A DNA stretch of 20,714 nucleotides from Myxococcales bacterium. Lineage in GTDB: Bacteria > Myxococcota > Polyangia > Polyangiales > Polyangiaceae. Shown here in pieces: positions 14,693 to 20,714 of the stretch; position 1 is the stretch's first letter; every line of letters begins with the position of its first letter. The notes under the pieces were generated by a model, which did not search any database, had not been told where the DNA came from, and worked only from the letters and a program-made list of their open reading frames with translations. The stretch spans positions 1 to 20,714 of the forward strand of contig PLXW01000023.1 in assembly GCA_003151595.1 (NCBI GenBank), written 5' to 3'. Both the position numbers and the translations under genes were made by a program.

Positions 14693-16824
14693 GGGAGCAC
14701 CGCCTGGAGTCCGAGCTCGGCCCAGTAAAGGACACGCTCGAACGTTCGCGGCGCGCCGGCGTGCGGCTCGCCGGGGGCGGTCGCGAAGTTGTTCGTCAGC
14801 TTTTCGTCGAGCGACACGCGATCTTCGGGATCGACCAGCACGGACCGAAGCGGCACGTCGCCGTGGTACGGGATGCGAATCTCGCGTCCGTCGCCGTCCC
14901 AGTGCACGCGCTGCTTGCCGCCGTCTTCGCGGACCAGGTCGATCTCGACGGGGAAGGAGAGCGTTCCGCGCCGCTGCACGAGCGCCCATCCGTCGTAGCC
15001 GTTCGTCAGTTTCGGGGGCGCGGTCTCTCGCTTGCCGCCTCGATCGAAGATCCCCGCGGGCTCCTTGGCGCGCGCGCTCGAGATCTCGGCGGCGACGTAA
15101 TCGACCCACCCCTCCTCGAATAGCGCCGTGCGGAGCGTCTGCGCGACGCGCTCGCCCATCACTTCGTGAAACACCGCGATCAAATCTTCCGGGACCGGAT
15201 GCCCGAAGCGATATTTTCGCGCGTACCGCCCGAGCGCGCGATCGACGAGCGCCTCGCCGTACGTGCGGCGGATCGTCTCCAGGATCGTCGCCGTTCGCAT
15301 GTACACGAGCCCGCCGTAGTCGTTCCCCGTCTGGAAGGCATACGAAGGCTGCGCGACCGGCGCGTCGTGCCCCGTCGCGTTCGATGCGATCGATTGAATC
15401 GTGTGGTCGCTGAGGCCGAGTCCGAACAGGTCCGCCGCCGACGCGGGCCCCAGCCACGACGTCATTGCCACCGCTTCGGCGTACGAGTTGAGCCCCTCGT
15501 CGAGGAACGGCCACTCGACCTCGTTGGTCCCGATGAGGCCATAGAAATACTGATGACCGAACTCGTGCAGCGCCGTGATCTCCACTTCGTAGATCCCCGG
15601 CGGCCCGTACCACGGCCCTCCGGTCGTGATCAGCGTCGGATATTCCATCCCGCCCGCTTCCGCTGCGCGCGACGGCGGATGAACGAGCGTGAGCACCTCG
15701 TACGGATAGCGTCCGTAGCGCGCTCCGAAGTCGGGGAGCGCGAAGCGCATCGTGCGGAGCTCGCGTTGCGCGTCGGCCTTGAAGCTCGGCGGATAGAGGA
15801 CGCTGACGCTCACGCCGCCGATGACGTCTTTGTCGATCTGCCACTCGTCCCACGCGGTCCACGCGAAATCGTGGATGTCTCCCTGCACGTGTCGCTCGAC
15901 CTTGCGCCCCGCCTCGTTGCGCGTGTCGATCGCCGGACCGGTCGCGCCGATGACGTACCCCTGCGGCACGTCGAGCGTCACGTCGTACGTGCCGTAGTCG
16001 GCGTAAAACTCGGCGAAGTGATGAAACGGAAAGTGCGCCCACTTTCCGTCGGGTTCGAGCCGCGCGATCTTCGGAAACCACTGCGCGATCATGTGGAACT
16101 TGCCGAGGTACCCGGTGCGCTCGATGACCGAGGGCATCTTGTCGTCCCACACCATGTCGATCTGAATCTTCTCGCCGGGCGCGACCTCGCGCGGCAGCGG
16201 AACGTGCGCGTCGGTCTCGTCGTCTTCTCCCCAGCCTTGAGGAGAGGGGCGATGCAGCTCGGCGTTGGCCCAGAGGTCGGTCGTGATTCCCCCTTCGTCA
16301 CGCAGCGCGAACTTGCGGACGTCGATCGTCCCCCAGTCTTCGACCGGCCGCGTTCCGCGGAAGCCGCCGGTCGTCTCGCTCAGCCATACCGAACGCTGGT
16401 TCTTGAAGGCGTTCAAGTAGAGGTGCACCCACAGCTCTTTCACCGCCGTGGTCGAGGTGTTGCGCCAGGTGATCGTCCCTTCGCCGTGGACCGTGTGCTT
16501 GATCGGATCGAGCGACGCGCGCATCGCGTAGTCGACGACGTCGTCGGCGTGCGCGAGGAGCGACGAGTCGCTGTCGAACCGCGCGTCGTCCAGCGCCGTG
16601 GCGGTGGCTTCCGTCGGCGCCGGCGCGGTGGTCGGCGCGCCAAGGCCAAGGTTCGGGGTCGCGTTCGCGTGAGGCGCGGGCGCGCGGGCGATCGTCGGCG
16701 GCGCGTCGGCCAGTGCGAATGACGCCAGCGCCGCCAGCGCGATCACGAGGCCGAGGAACGACGCGAGCCGGGCCGAAGGCGCGAACGGACGAAACCTGGC
16801 TGCCACGAGTCGCAAGCTATTCAA
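14689..16824 (-). CDS. Exported M1-family (gluzincin) metallopeptidase
   Basis: A 711-residue zinc peptidase. A signal peptide (about 13-39, ending SFALA-DA) and an Ala/Pro/Thr-rich linker (40-78) precede an N-terminal beta domain typical of M1 enzymes (YAMRASLDPIKHTVHGEGTITW). The catalytic domain has a GAMEN-like motif GGMEYP (391-396) and H420-E-F-G-H424 with Glu443 after the exact x18 spacing (FLDEGLNSYAE). Tyr508 lies 88 residues after His420, where the M1 transition-state Tyr is expected. Zinc ligands and general base are therefore intact. The chosen TTG start has GGAGG 7 bases upstream; a GTG at 16806 is the alternative. It probably acts in the periplasm or at the cell surface on peptides. 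The GTGA overlap couples it to the membrane protein gene. Confidence 0.92.
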   Translation of the reverse strand: MNSLRLVAARFRPFAPSARLASFLGLVIALAALASFALADAPPTIARAPAPHANATPNLGLGAPTTAPAPTEATATALDDARFDSDSSLLAHADDVVDYAMRASLDPIKHTVHGEGTITWRNTSTTAVKELWVHLYLNAFKNQRSVWLSETTGGFRGTRPVEDWGTIDVRKFALRDEGGITTDLWANAELHRPSPQGWGEDDETDAHVPLPREVAPGEKIQIDMVWDDKMPSVIERTGYLGKFHMIAQWFPKIARLEPDGKWAHFPFHHFAEFYADYGTYDVTLDVPQGYVIGATGPAIDTRNEAGRKVERHVQGDIHDFAWTAWDEWQIDKDVIGGVSVSVLYPPSFKADAQRELRTMRFALPDFGARYGRYPYEVLTLVHPPSRAAEAGGMEYPTLITTGGPWYGPPGIYEVEITALHEFGHQYFYGLIGTNEVEWPFLDEGLNSYAEAVAMTSWLGPASAADLFGLGLSDHTIQSIASNATGHDAPVAQPSYAFQTGNDYGGLVYMRTATILETIRRTYGEALVDRALGRYARKYRFGHPVPEDLIAVFHEVMGERVAQTLRTALFEEGWVDYVAAEISSARAKEPAGIFDRGGKRETAPPKLTNGYDGWALVQRRGTLSFPVEIDLVREDGGKQRVHWDGDGREIRIPYHGDVPLRSVLVDPEDRVSLDEKLTNNFATAPGEPHAGAPRTFERVLYWAELGLQAVLP

Positions 16825-16831
16825 ACTCGGG

Positions 16832-16836
16832 CCTCC
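16832..16836 (-). promoter_or_regulatory. Ribosome-binding site supporting a TTG start
   Basis: On the minus strand this reads GGAGG, 7 bases before the TTG at 16824. No ATG lies at a comparable position, so it decides the start of the M1 peptidase gene. Confidence 0.7.
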
Positions 16837-16850
16837 ACGCGAGCGCGGTC

Positions 16851-16877
16851 TTGCTCGAGCGGCGAATCTGATATCTT
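16851..16877 (+). promoter_or_regulatory. Candidate promoter for a nearly leaderless lipoprotein mRNA
   Basis: TTGCTC (16851-16856), a 15-base spacer and TATCTT (16872-16877) resemble a sigma-70 type promoter with a short spacer. The -10-like box ends only 9 bases before the ATG at 16887, and no Shine-Dalgarno sequence is present. Transcription from it would start within a few bases of the start codon. Confidence 0.25.
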
Positions 16878-16886
16878 CGGCGATCG

Positions 16887-17768
16887 ATGAGCACCCTGCA
16901 AATGCGCACGATCCTCCTCGCCTCGATGACCTCCCTCGCGCTCGCCTGTGGTGGCGAAACACCTCCGGCGCAGTCGCCCGGCGGCGGCCCGTCCACGACG
17001 GTCCCGCCAGCCGAGGCAAAGACCGCCACGCACGCCTGCGCCGAGGCCGACCACGTGCACAAGCACGACTTGAACGCGACCAGCGGGTCCGAGACGCTCG
17101 TGCCGTGCGCGAAAGCCGGCGGGCACGACTACTCGGGGATGATTCAGATCGAGACGCTCCCTGAAGGGGTCCACATCACCATCCACGCCACCGACGACGA
17201 GGTGAACCTCGGCATGCTCGGCTCCGACGTGAAGATGCGCGACGCGGTGATCGTCTATCCGCGCGGCAAGGGCTCGAAGGCCGTCGAGGTGCCGCTGATG
17301 AAATCGGGCGACGGCTACGTCGGCGACAAGATCGTCATGTGGGACGATCTCGACAAGCTGACCGACGAGGGGACCAAGCTCGACATCGCGGTCTTCGATC
17401 ACGACAAGGGGCAGGCCGCGGCCGAAGAGATGCACGTCTCGGTCGCCGTGAGCACCGGCAAGAGCTGCGAGAGGGCGCAAGACGAGAACCCCCAGACGAT
17501 CGACATGGGCGCGAAGAACGCGAAGCCCGATCTGAGCAACGATCAGCTCGGCGCCCCGGTGAAGGACAGCGCGTGGTTCTCGAGCTGCGGTCTCGCCGAC
17601 AGCGCGAACGCGAACATCTGCGTGGCGGTGAAGAACGGCAAGCCGCTCGGCGTCTCGGTCGGCGTGACGCCGGACAACAAGCGGGTGGCCGCGTGCATCG
17701 ATCGCCAGGCGCGAAAGCTTCACTGGCCCGAGAGCGACAAGCTCGACATCGTGCACCAGAAGTTCTGA
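16887..17768 (+). CDS. Lipoprotein with a probable AgmX/PglI-type C-terminal domain
   Basis: A 293-residue exported protein. A hydrophobic leader ends in a lipobox-like SLALAC with Cys21, followed by G-G-E and a Pro/Ser/Thr-rich tether, the standard look of a lipoprotein. A His/Cys-rich stretch near residues 47-75 (THACAEADHVHKHDLN) might bind metal. The last ~60 residues (ICVAVKNGKPLGVSVGV, then VAACIDRQARKLHWPES) contain paired Cys and an R-x-x-x-W-x-P ending, resembling the AgmX/PglI C-terminal domain common in myxobacterial envelope proteins. That match is from memory of the pattern, not a search. The remaining Cys could form disulfides. The start is ATG 16887 or 16902; neither has a ribosome site. 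It is divergent from the M1 peptidase gene and shares 62 bases of promoter DNA with it. Confidence 0.8.
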   Translation: MSTLQMRTILLASMTSLALACGGETPPAQSPGGGPSTTVPPAEAKTATHACAEADHVHKHDLNATSGSETLVPCAKAGGHDYSGMIQIETLPEGVHITIHATDDEVNLGMLGSDVKMRDAVIVYPRGKGSKAVEVPLMKSGDGYVGDKIVMWDDLDKLTDEGTKLDIAVFDHDKGQAAAEEMHVSVAVSTGKSCERAQDENPQTIDMGAKNAKPDLSNDQLGAPVKDSAWFSSCGLADSANANICVAVKNGKPLGVSVGVTPDNKRVAACIDRQARKLHWPESDKLDIVHQKF

Positions 17769-17814
17769 TCGCGCGCGAGCGGGGGAAGAGAAGGTCGGCG
17801 TAGCGAAAGGGGGG

Positions 17815-18504
17815 GTGGCGGGCTTGGGAATGGATCCGATCGCGCTCGTCGCGGAGGCGGTTCACGGGATGGGGTTGAACCTCGTCGGCTCGTGCAGCGT
17901 CGAAGCGTACGATCGACGCGCGCCGCGCGGATTGCGCTCTCCGGATCTGATGACGCGCGCCCGGGGAGTCATCGTCGTGGCCAGCGCGGGGCGCGGCCTG
18001 TGGAGCGCGTTTCGCGCGGCGATGGACGCGAACGAAGAAGAGATCGGCGGTTGGCATAAGGAGCACCCGCTCGATTCGTACGTGGCGAGCGCCCTCGATC
18101 GCGCCGATCTCGCGCTGGCGCAGGCCGGGGTCGGGACTCGTCGCTTCGAGCCGACGTTGAACGCGCCGCTGCCGATCGACTTTCGCGCGCTCGGCGAGAT
18201 CGCCGGCATGGGGACGATGGGACCGTTCGGTCTCCTCATTCACGAGACGCACGGTCCGTGGTGGGCGCTTCGCGGCGCGTGGCTGGTCGACGTCGAGGTT
18301 CCTGCTGCCGCCACGCCGCGCGCGCAATGCGCCGGTTGCGCCGCGCCGTGCCTCGGGAGCTCACGCCGTCCGGAAGGGATCCTCCTCGCGACGCCGACCG
18401 TGCGCGGCCGTTGCCCGGTGGGACAAGAGTCGCGCTACACCGACGAGCAGATCGCCTACCACTACGATCGCGAAGCGACGCTGACGCGTTTGCGAAGCTC
18501 GTAG
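17815..18504 (+). CDS. QueG/CblC (MMACHC)-like protein of unknown function
   Basis: A 229-residue cytosolic protein. Its clearest motif is at 131-163 (GMGTMGPFGLLIHETHGPWW followed by ALRGAWLVDVEVP). It resembles the G-x-x-G-x-x-x-(L/I)-x-x-x-G-x-(W/F)-x-x-(L/I)-R segment of epoxyqueuosine reductase QueG and of the human B12-processing protein MMACHC, two members of one flavin/cobalamin-binding fold. A Cys cluster C172-x2-C175-x3-C179 with a distant C200 follows (QCAGCAAPCLG, RGRCPVG). QueG instead carries two complete [4Fe-4S] motifs, so this is a shorter relative. The start may be GTG 17815 (preceded by AAAGGGGGG) or ATG 17830. It lies 46 bases after the lipoprotein gene and converges on the radical SAM gene. 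The fold assignment is likely; the reaction is unknown. Confidence 0.75.
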   Translation: MAGLGMDPIALVAEAVHGMGLNLVGSCSVEAYDRRAPRGLRSPDLMTRARGVIVVASAGRGLWSAFRAAMDANEEEIGGWHKEHPLDSYVASALDRADLALAQAGVGTRRFEPTLNAPLPIDFRALGEIAGMGTMGPFGLLIHETHGPWWALRGAWLVDVEVPAAATPRAQCAGCAAPCLGSSRRPEGILLATPTVRGRCPVGQESRYTDEQIAYHYDREATLTRLRSS

Positions 18505-18520
18505 GCGTCCAACGGCGCGT

Positions 18521-19564
18521 TCAAAACAGACCGAGCTGCGTCTTCTGTTTGCGGGCGATCGGCCGCTCGAACGTCGTCTCGGGCGACTCGTCCCACGCTT
18601 CGCGCCCCGTCGGCAGCTCGAGCTTGCGCGTCGTCGCTTCGAAGAGCGCGCCGATGCTCTCCGCGTACGGACCTTCTCCCGATCCGCGCGAGCCGAAGCG
18701 CGGGTCGTTCATCTTCCCGCCGCGCGTCTCGCGAATGCGCCGCAGGATCCGATCGGCCCGAAGCGGCAACGACGCGCGGATGCGCTCCTCGAACACGTCC
18801 TTCACCGCGCCCGGCAAGCGCACCAGCGTGTAGTTCGCGAACTGCGCCCCCGCGTCCTTCGCGGCGCGGAGCACGTCGCCCATCTCTTCGTCGTTCAGCC
18901 CGGGGATGATCGGCGCGACCATCACGCCGACGCGGATGCCGTGCGCGGCCAGCTTGGAGATTGTGTGCATGCGCCGCTGCGGCGTCGCGACGAACGGCTC
19001 GACGGCGCGCGCCTTCTCCGGATTCCAGAACGGGATGCTGATGGCGACGCCGACGCGTGTGACCTTCGAGAGCTGCTCGAGCAGGTCGACATCACGCTCG
19101 ATGAGCGGCGACTTCGTGACGATGCCGCACGAGTTCTTGTACTCGGCACACACCTCGAGGCAGCCGCGCGTCAGGCGGTAGGATGCTTCGAGCGGCTGGT
19201 AGCAATCGGTCACGCCGCTGAAGACGACGTGCTCGCCCCGCCACGACGCCTTTTCGAACGCGTCGCGCAGCAGCTGCGGCGCATCGGGCTTCACCACGAT
19301 CTTTCGATCGAAGTCCGTGCCCGCGCCCATCGAGAGGTACTCGTGCGTCGGGCGCGCGTAGCAGTAGGCGCAGGCGTGGAAGCAGCCGCGGTACGGGTTC
19401 ACGCTCCACGAGAAGCCGAGGTCGGGGCTGTCGTTCTTCGACAGGATCGACTTCGAGTGATCCTCGTAGACGTGCAGCTCGGCGTGCGGCTGCTCGCCTT
19501 CGAGGTACGCGACGTCTGTGGAGGCCCAGGGGTTCGGCGGGTTCGCGACAGGGCGGAAGAGCAC
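18521..19564 (-). CDS. PA0069-type radical SAM protein
   Basis: A 347-residue radical SAM enzyme of the PA0069-like family, related to spore photoproduct lyase-type proteins and of unknown substrate. The [4Fe-4S]/SAM motif is C61-x3-C65-x2-C68 in NPYRGCFHACAYCYARPTHEYL, and this sequence with its trailing ARPTHEY is diagnostic of the family. Downstream are VVFSGVTDCYQPLEASYRLTR, GIVTKSPLIERDVDLL and AISIPFWNPEKARAVEP, which are the barrel strands of the same family, and the MVAPIIPGLND segment. The start is GTG 19564; an in-frame TGA 9 bases upstream excludes a longer start. It is cytosolic. It follows the universal stress gene by 70 bases on the same strand, so they may be co-transcribed, but nothing links their functions. 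Confidence 0.92.
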   Translation of the reverse strand: MLFRPVANPPNPWASTDVAYLEGEQPHAELHVYEDHSKSILSKNDSPDLGFSWSVNPYRGCFHACAYCYARPTHEYLSMGAGTDFDRKIVVKPDAPQLLRDAFEKASWRGEHVVFSGVTDCYQPLEASYRLTRGCLEVCAEYKNSCGIVTKSPLIERDVDLLEQLSKVTRVGVAISIPFWNPEKARAVEPFVATPQRRMHTISKLAAHGIRVGVMVAPIIPGLNDEEMGDVLRAAKDAGAQFANYTLVRLPGAVKDVFEERIRASLPLRADRILRRIRETRGGKMNDPRFGSRGSGEGPYAESIGALFEATTRKLELPTGREAWDESPETTFERPIARKQKTQLGLF

Positions 19565-19634
19565 TCCGTCACGTTACTGCGCTGATGTTCAGTGCGCAAA
19601 CAAGGCGCGCGTTTTCTGACCCCGCGATTTCAAA

Positions 19635-20081
19635 TCAGTCGCGCGGGCCGTGGATGGTGAGCACGGGGAGCTTCACGGTGCGGATGACGTTCTCGGCGGT
19701 GCTCCCCAGCAGCGCGCGCGCGATGCCGCGGCGGCCGTGCGTGCCGATGACGATGAGGTCGACCTTCGACTCCTCGGCCACCGAGCGAATCTCTTCGGCC
19801 GCGTTCCCTTCGCGGAGGACGCTCGTGAGGTTCACGCCGCGCGAGCTGCGCGCGTTGACGGCCGCATCGAGCCCCGTTCGCCCCGCTTCTTGAATGCGCA
19901 CGGCGATTTCGGCCGTGGCCACCAGCGCGCCGTCGGGGAAGCCGATCACTGGGATCTCGTAGGCGTGCATCACCAGGATCGACGCATCGAACTTCTGCGC
20001 GAGCTCGATCGCGAAATCGAGCGCCTTGTCAGACGTCTCGGTGAAGTCGGTCGGGACCAGGATCTTTCGAATGGCGAGCAT
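19635..20081 (-). CDS. Universal stress protein (UspA family), ATP-binding type
   Basis: A 148-residue single-domain Usp. It begins with the family pattern IRKILVPTDFTETSDKALDFA, in which Asp12 contacts the nucleotide. It ends with VDLIVIGTHGRRGIARALLG, then S-T-A-E. This fits G-x2-G-x9-G-S exactly (Gly113, Gly116, Gly126, Ser127), the signature of ATP-binding Usp proteins. The ATG at 20081 gives the normal family length. Upstream in-frame codons run back into the clpA end and add unlikely residues. No strong ribosome site is visible. It is 49 bases downstream of clpA on the same strand, so the two may be co-expressed in a stress response. Confidence 0.94.
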   Translation of the reverse strand: MLAIRKILVPTDFTETSDKALDFAIELAQKFDASILVMHAYEIPVIGFPDGALVATAEIAVRIQEAGRTGLDAAVNARSSRGVNLTSVLREGNAAEEIRSVAEESKVDLIVIGTHGRRGIARALLGSTAENVIRTVKLPVLTIHGPRD

Positions 20082-20130
20082 GCGGAGATCGTTGGGCCTC
20101 GCGGTGCCGATCGCTAGGGGTAATCCCGCA

Positions 20131-20714
20131 TCAGCTGGGTTTTTTCCCGGCATCTTTTGCGCGAGCGGTGAAGCGGAAGACGACTGCCTTCGTGTTTGCG
20201 TCTCCAGCTTCGACGTCGACCACGACCCGCCCTCCATGCTCGAGCTTTCCGAAGAGGAGCTCTTCGCCGAGCGGGCGCTTCACCTCTTCCTGGATCACGC
20301 GCGCGAGCGGGCGCGCGCCGAAGTCGGCGTCGTACCCCTTCACGGCGAGGTACGAGCGCGCGGCCGGCGTGACCTCGAGCTCGACGTGCTTCGCCAGGAG
20401 CTGGCCGTCGAGCTCGCGGAGGAACTTGTCGACGATGCTCGACATGATGTCCGGCGAGAGCGCGTTGAACTCGATCCGCGCGTCGAGCCGGTTGCGGAAC
20501 TCGGGGCTGAACATGCGCTTGTACTCGCGCTCCGCGTCCCCCTCGCTGCGTCCTGCGCCGAACCCCACCGAGCGCCGCGCGAGGTCGCGCGCGCCGACGT
20601 TGCTCGTCATCAGGATGATCGCGTGGCGGAAGTCGGTGGCCTTGCCGTTGTTGTCGGTGAGCTTGCCGTGGTCCATCACCTGGAGGAGCACGTTGAAGAC
20701 GTCGGGGTGCGCCT
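20131..20714 (-). CDS. clpA: ATP-dependent Clp protease ATP-binding subunit ClpA (C-terminal part)
   Basis: AAA+ unfoldase that feeds substrates to the ClpP protease. The window holds about the last 194 residues, with the rest beyond the right edge. Visible are the end of the D2 AAA module (NVLLQVMDHGKLTDNNGKA), sensor 1 (IILMTSNVGARDL), the arginine-finger region FSPEFRNRLDARIEF, and the sensor 2 block GYDADFGARPLARVIQEEVK, followed by the short C-terminal barrel (ELLFGKLEHGGRVVVDV). The V-M-D-H-G-x-L-T-D-N-N-G wording and the GARPLARVIQ block distinguish ClpA from ClpB and ClpC. The open frame continues to the window end as AHPDVFNVLLQ with no start. An adaptor gene (clpS) is often next to clpA but would lie outside the window on the upstream side. 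Confidence 0.95.
   Translation of the reverse strand, partial: AHPDVFNVLLQVMDHGKLTDNNGKATDFRHAIILMTSNVGARDLARRSVGFGAGRSEGDAEREYKRMFSPEFRNRLDARIEFNALSPDIMSSIVDKFLRELDGQLLAKHVELEVTPAARSYLAVKGYDADFGARPLARVIQEEVKRPLGEELLFGKLEHGGRVVVDVEAGDANTKAVVFRFTARAKDAGKKPS

Noticed and set aside
19626..19636. Palindrome GATTTCAAATC at the end of the stress-protein gene
   Set aside because: The loop would be one base, so no RNA hairpin forms, and it overlaps a coding end and stop codon.
1..20714. tRNA, rRNA, CRISPR, insertion sequence or phage genes
   Set aside because: Reading through all gaps and the coding set gave no cloverleaf-like segment, repeat array, transposase or phage protein. Only one non-coding interval exceeds 300 bases.

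Overview
The window is about two-thirds G+C with tightly packed genes. It looks like chromosomal core DNA from a myxobacterium-like organism (Myxococcota, probably a Polyangia-type lineage). This is an inference from four things: the base composition, a Hanks-type Ser/Thr kinase, a lipoprotein ending in what looks like the AgmX/PglI-type myxobacterial tail domain, and housekeeping genes (purH, glgA, clpA) interleaved with uncharacterised genes. I see no insertion sequence, phage gene, CRISPR array, rRNA or tRNA.

Left part (1-4666). The end of a TPR protein runs rightward and converges on a leftward four-gene run: alpha/beta hydrolase, DppC-type permease, family-5 substrate-binding lipoprotein, DppB-type permease. 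Every junction in this run overlaps (GTGA, 23 bases, TTGA), so it is almost certainly one translationally coupled operon. No ABC ATPase is present.

Centre-left (4667-6385). A cytosolic Ser/Thr kinase is transcribed divergently from the hydrolase. It is followed by a 477-base stretch poorer in G+C, reaching about 40% G+C in 6001-6060. That stretch holds at most one small leftward ORF of unknown nature.

Centre (6386-11117). A rightward series contains an orphan sigma-70 region-4-like protein with a Cys/His cluster, purH, a 200-residue unknown protein, and a ParA-type ATPase followed by a ribbon-helix-helix (RHH) protein. The ParA protein carries two tandem zinc-finger-like repeats of identical spacing at its N-terminus. 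It and the RHH protein form a compact two-gene cassette that looks like a variant partition, positioning or regulatory module. I consider this cassette the most unusual thing in the window, with the orphan region-4 protein next.

Right part (11152-20714). A leftward RluA-family pseudouridine synthase is divergent from glgA (glycogen synthase). An exported M1-type metallopeptidase is coupled by a GTGA overlap to a polytopic membrane protein. Divergent from the peptidase are a lipoprotein, which may be translated from a nearly leaderless mRNA, and a QueG/CblC-like protein. A PA0069-type radical SAM protein, a universal stress protein and the C-terminal end of clpA run leftward to the window edge.

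Many long ORFs on the opposite strands, including one of 1529 codons, are shadows caused by G+C-rich codon usage and were left out.
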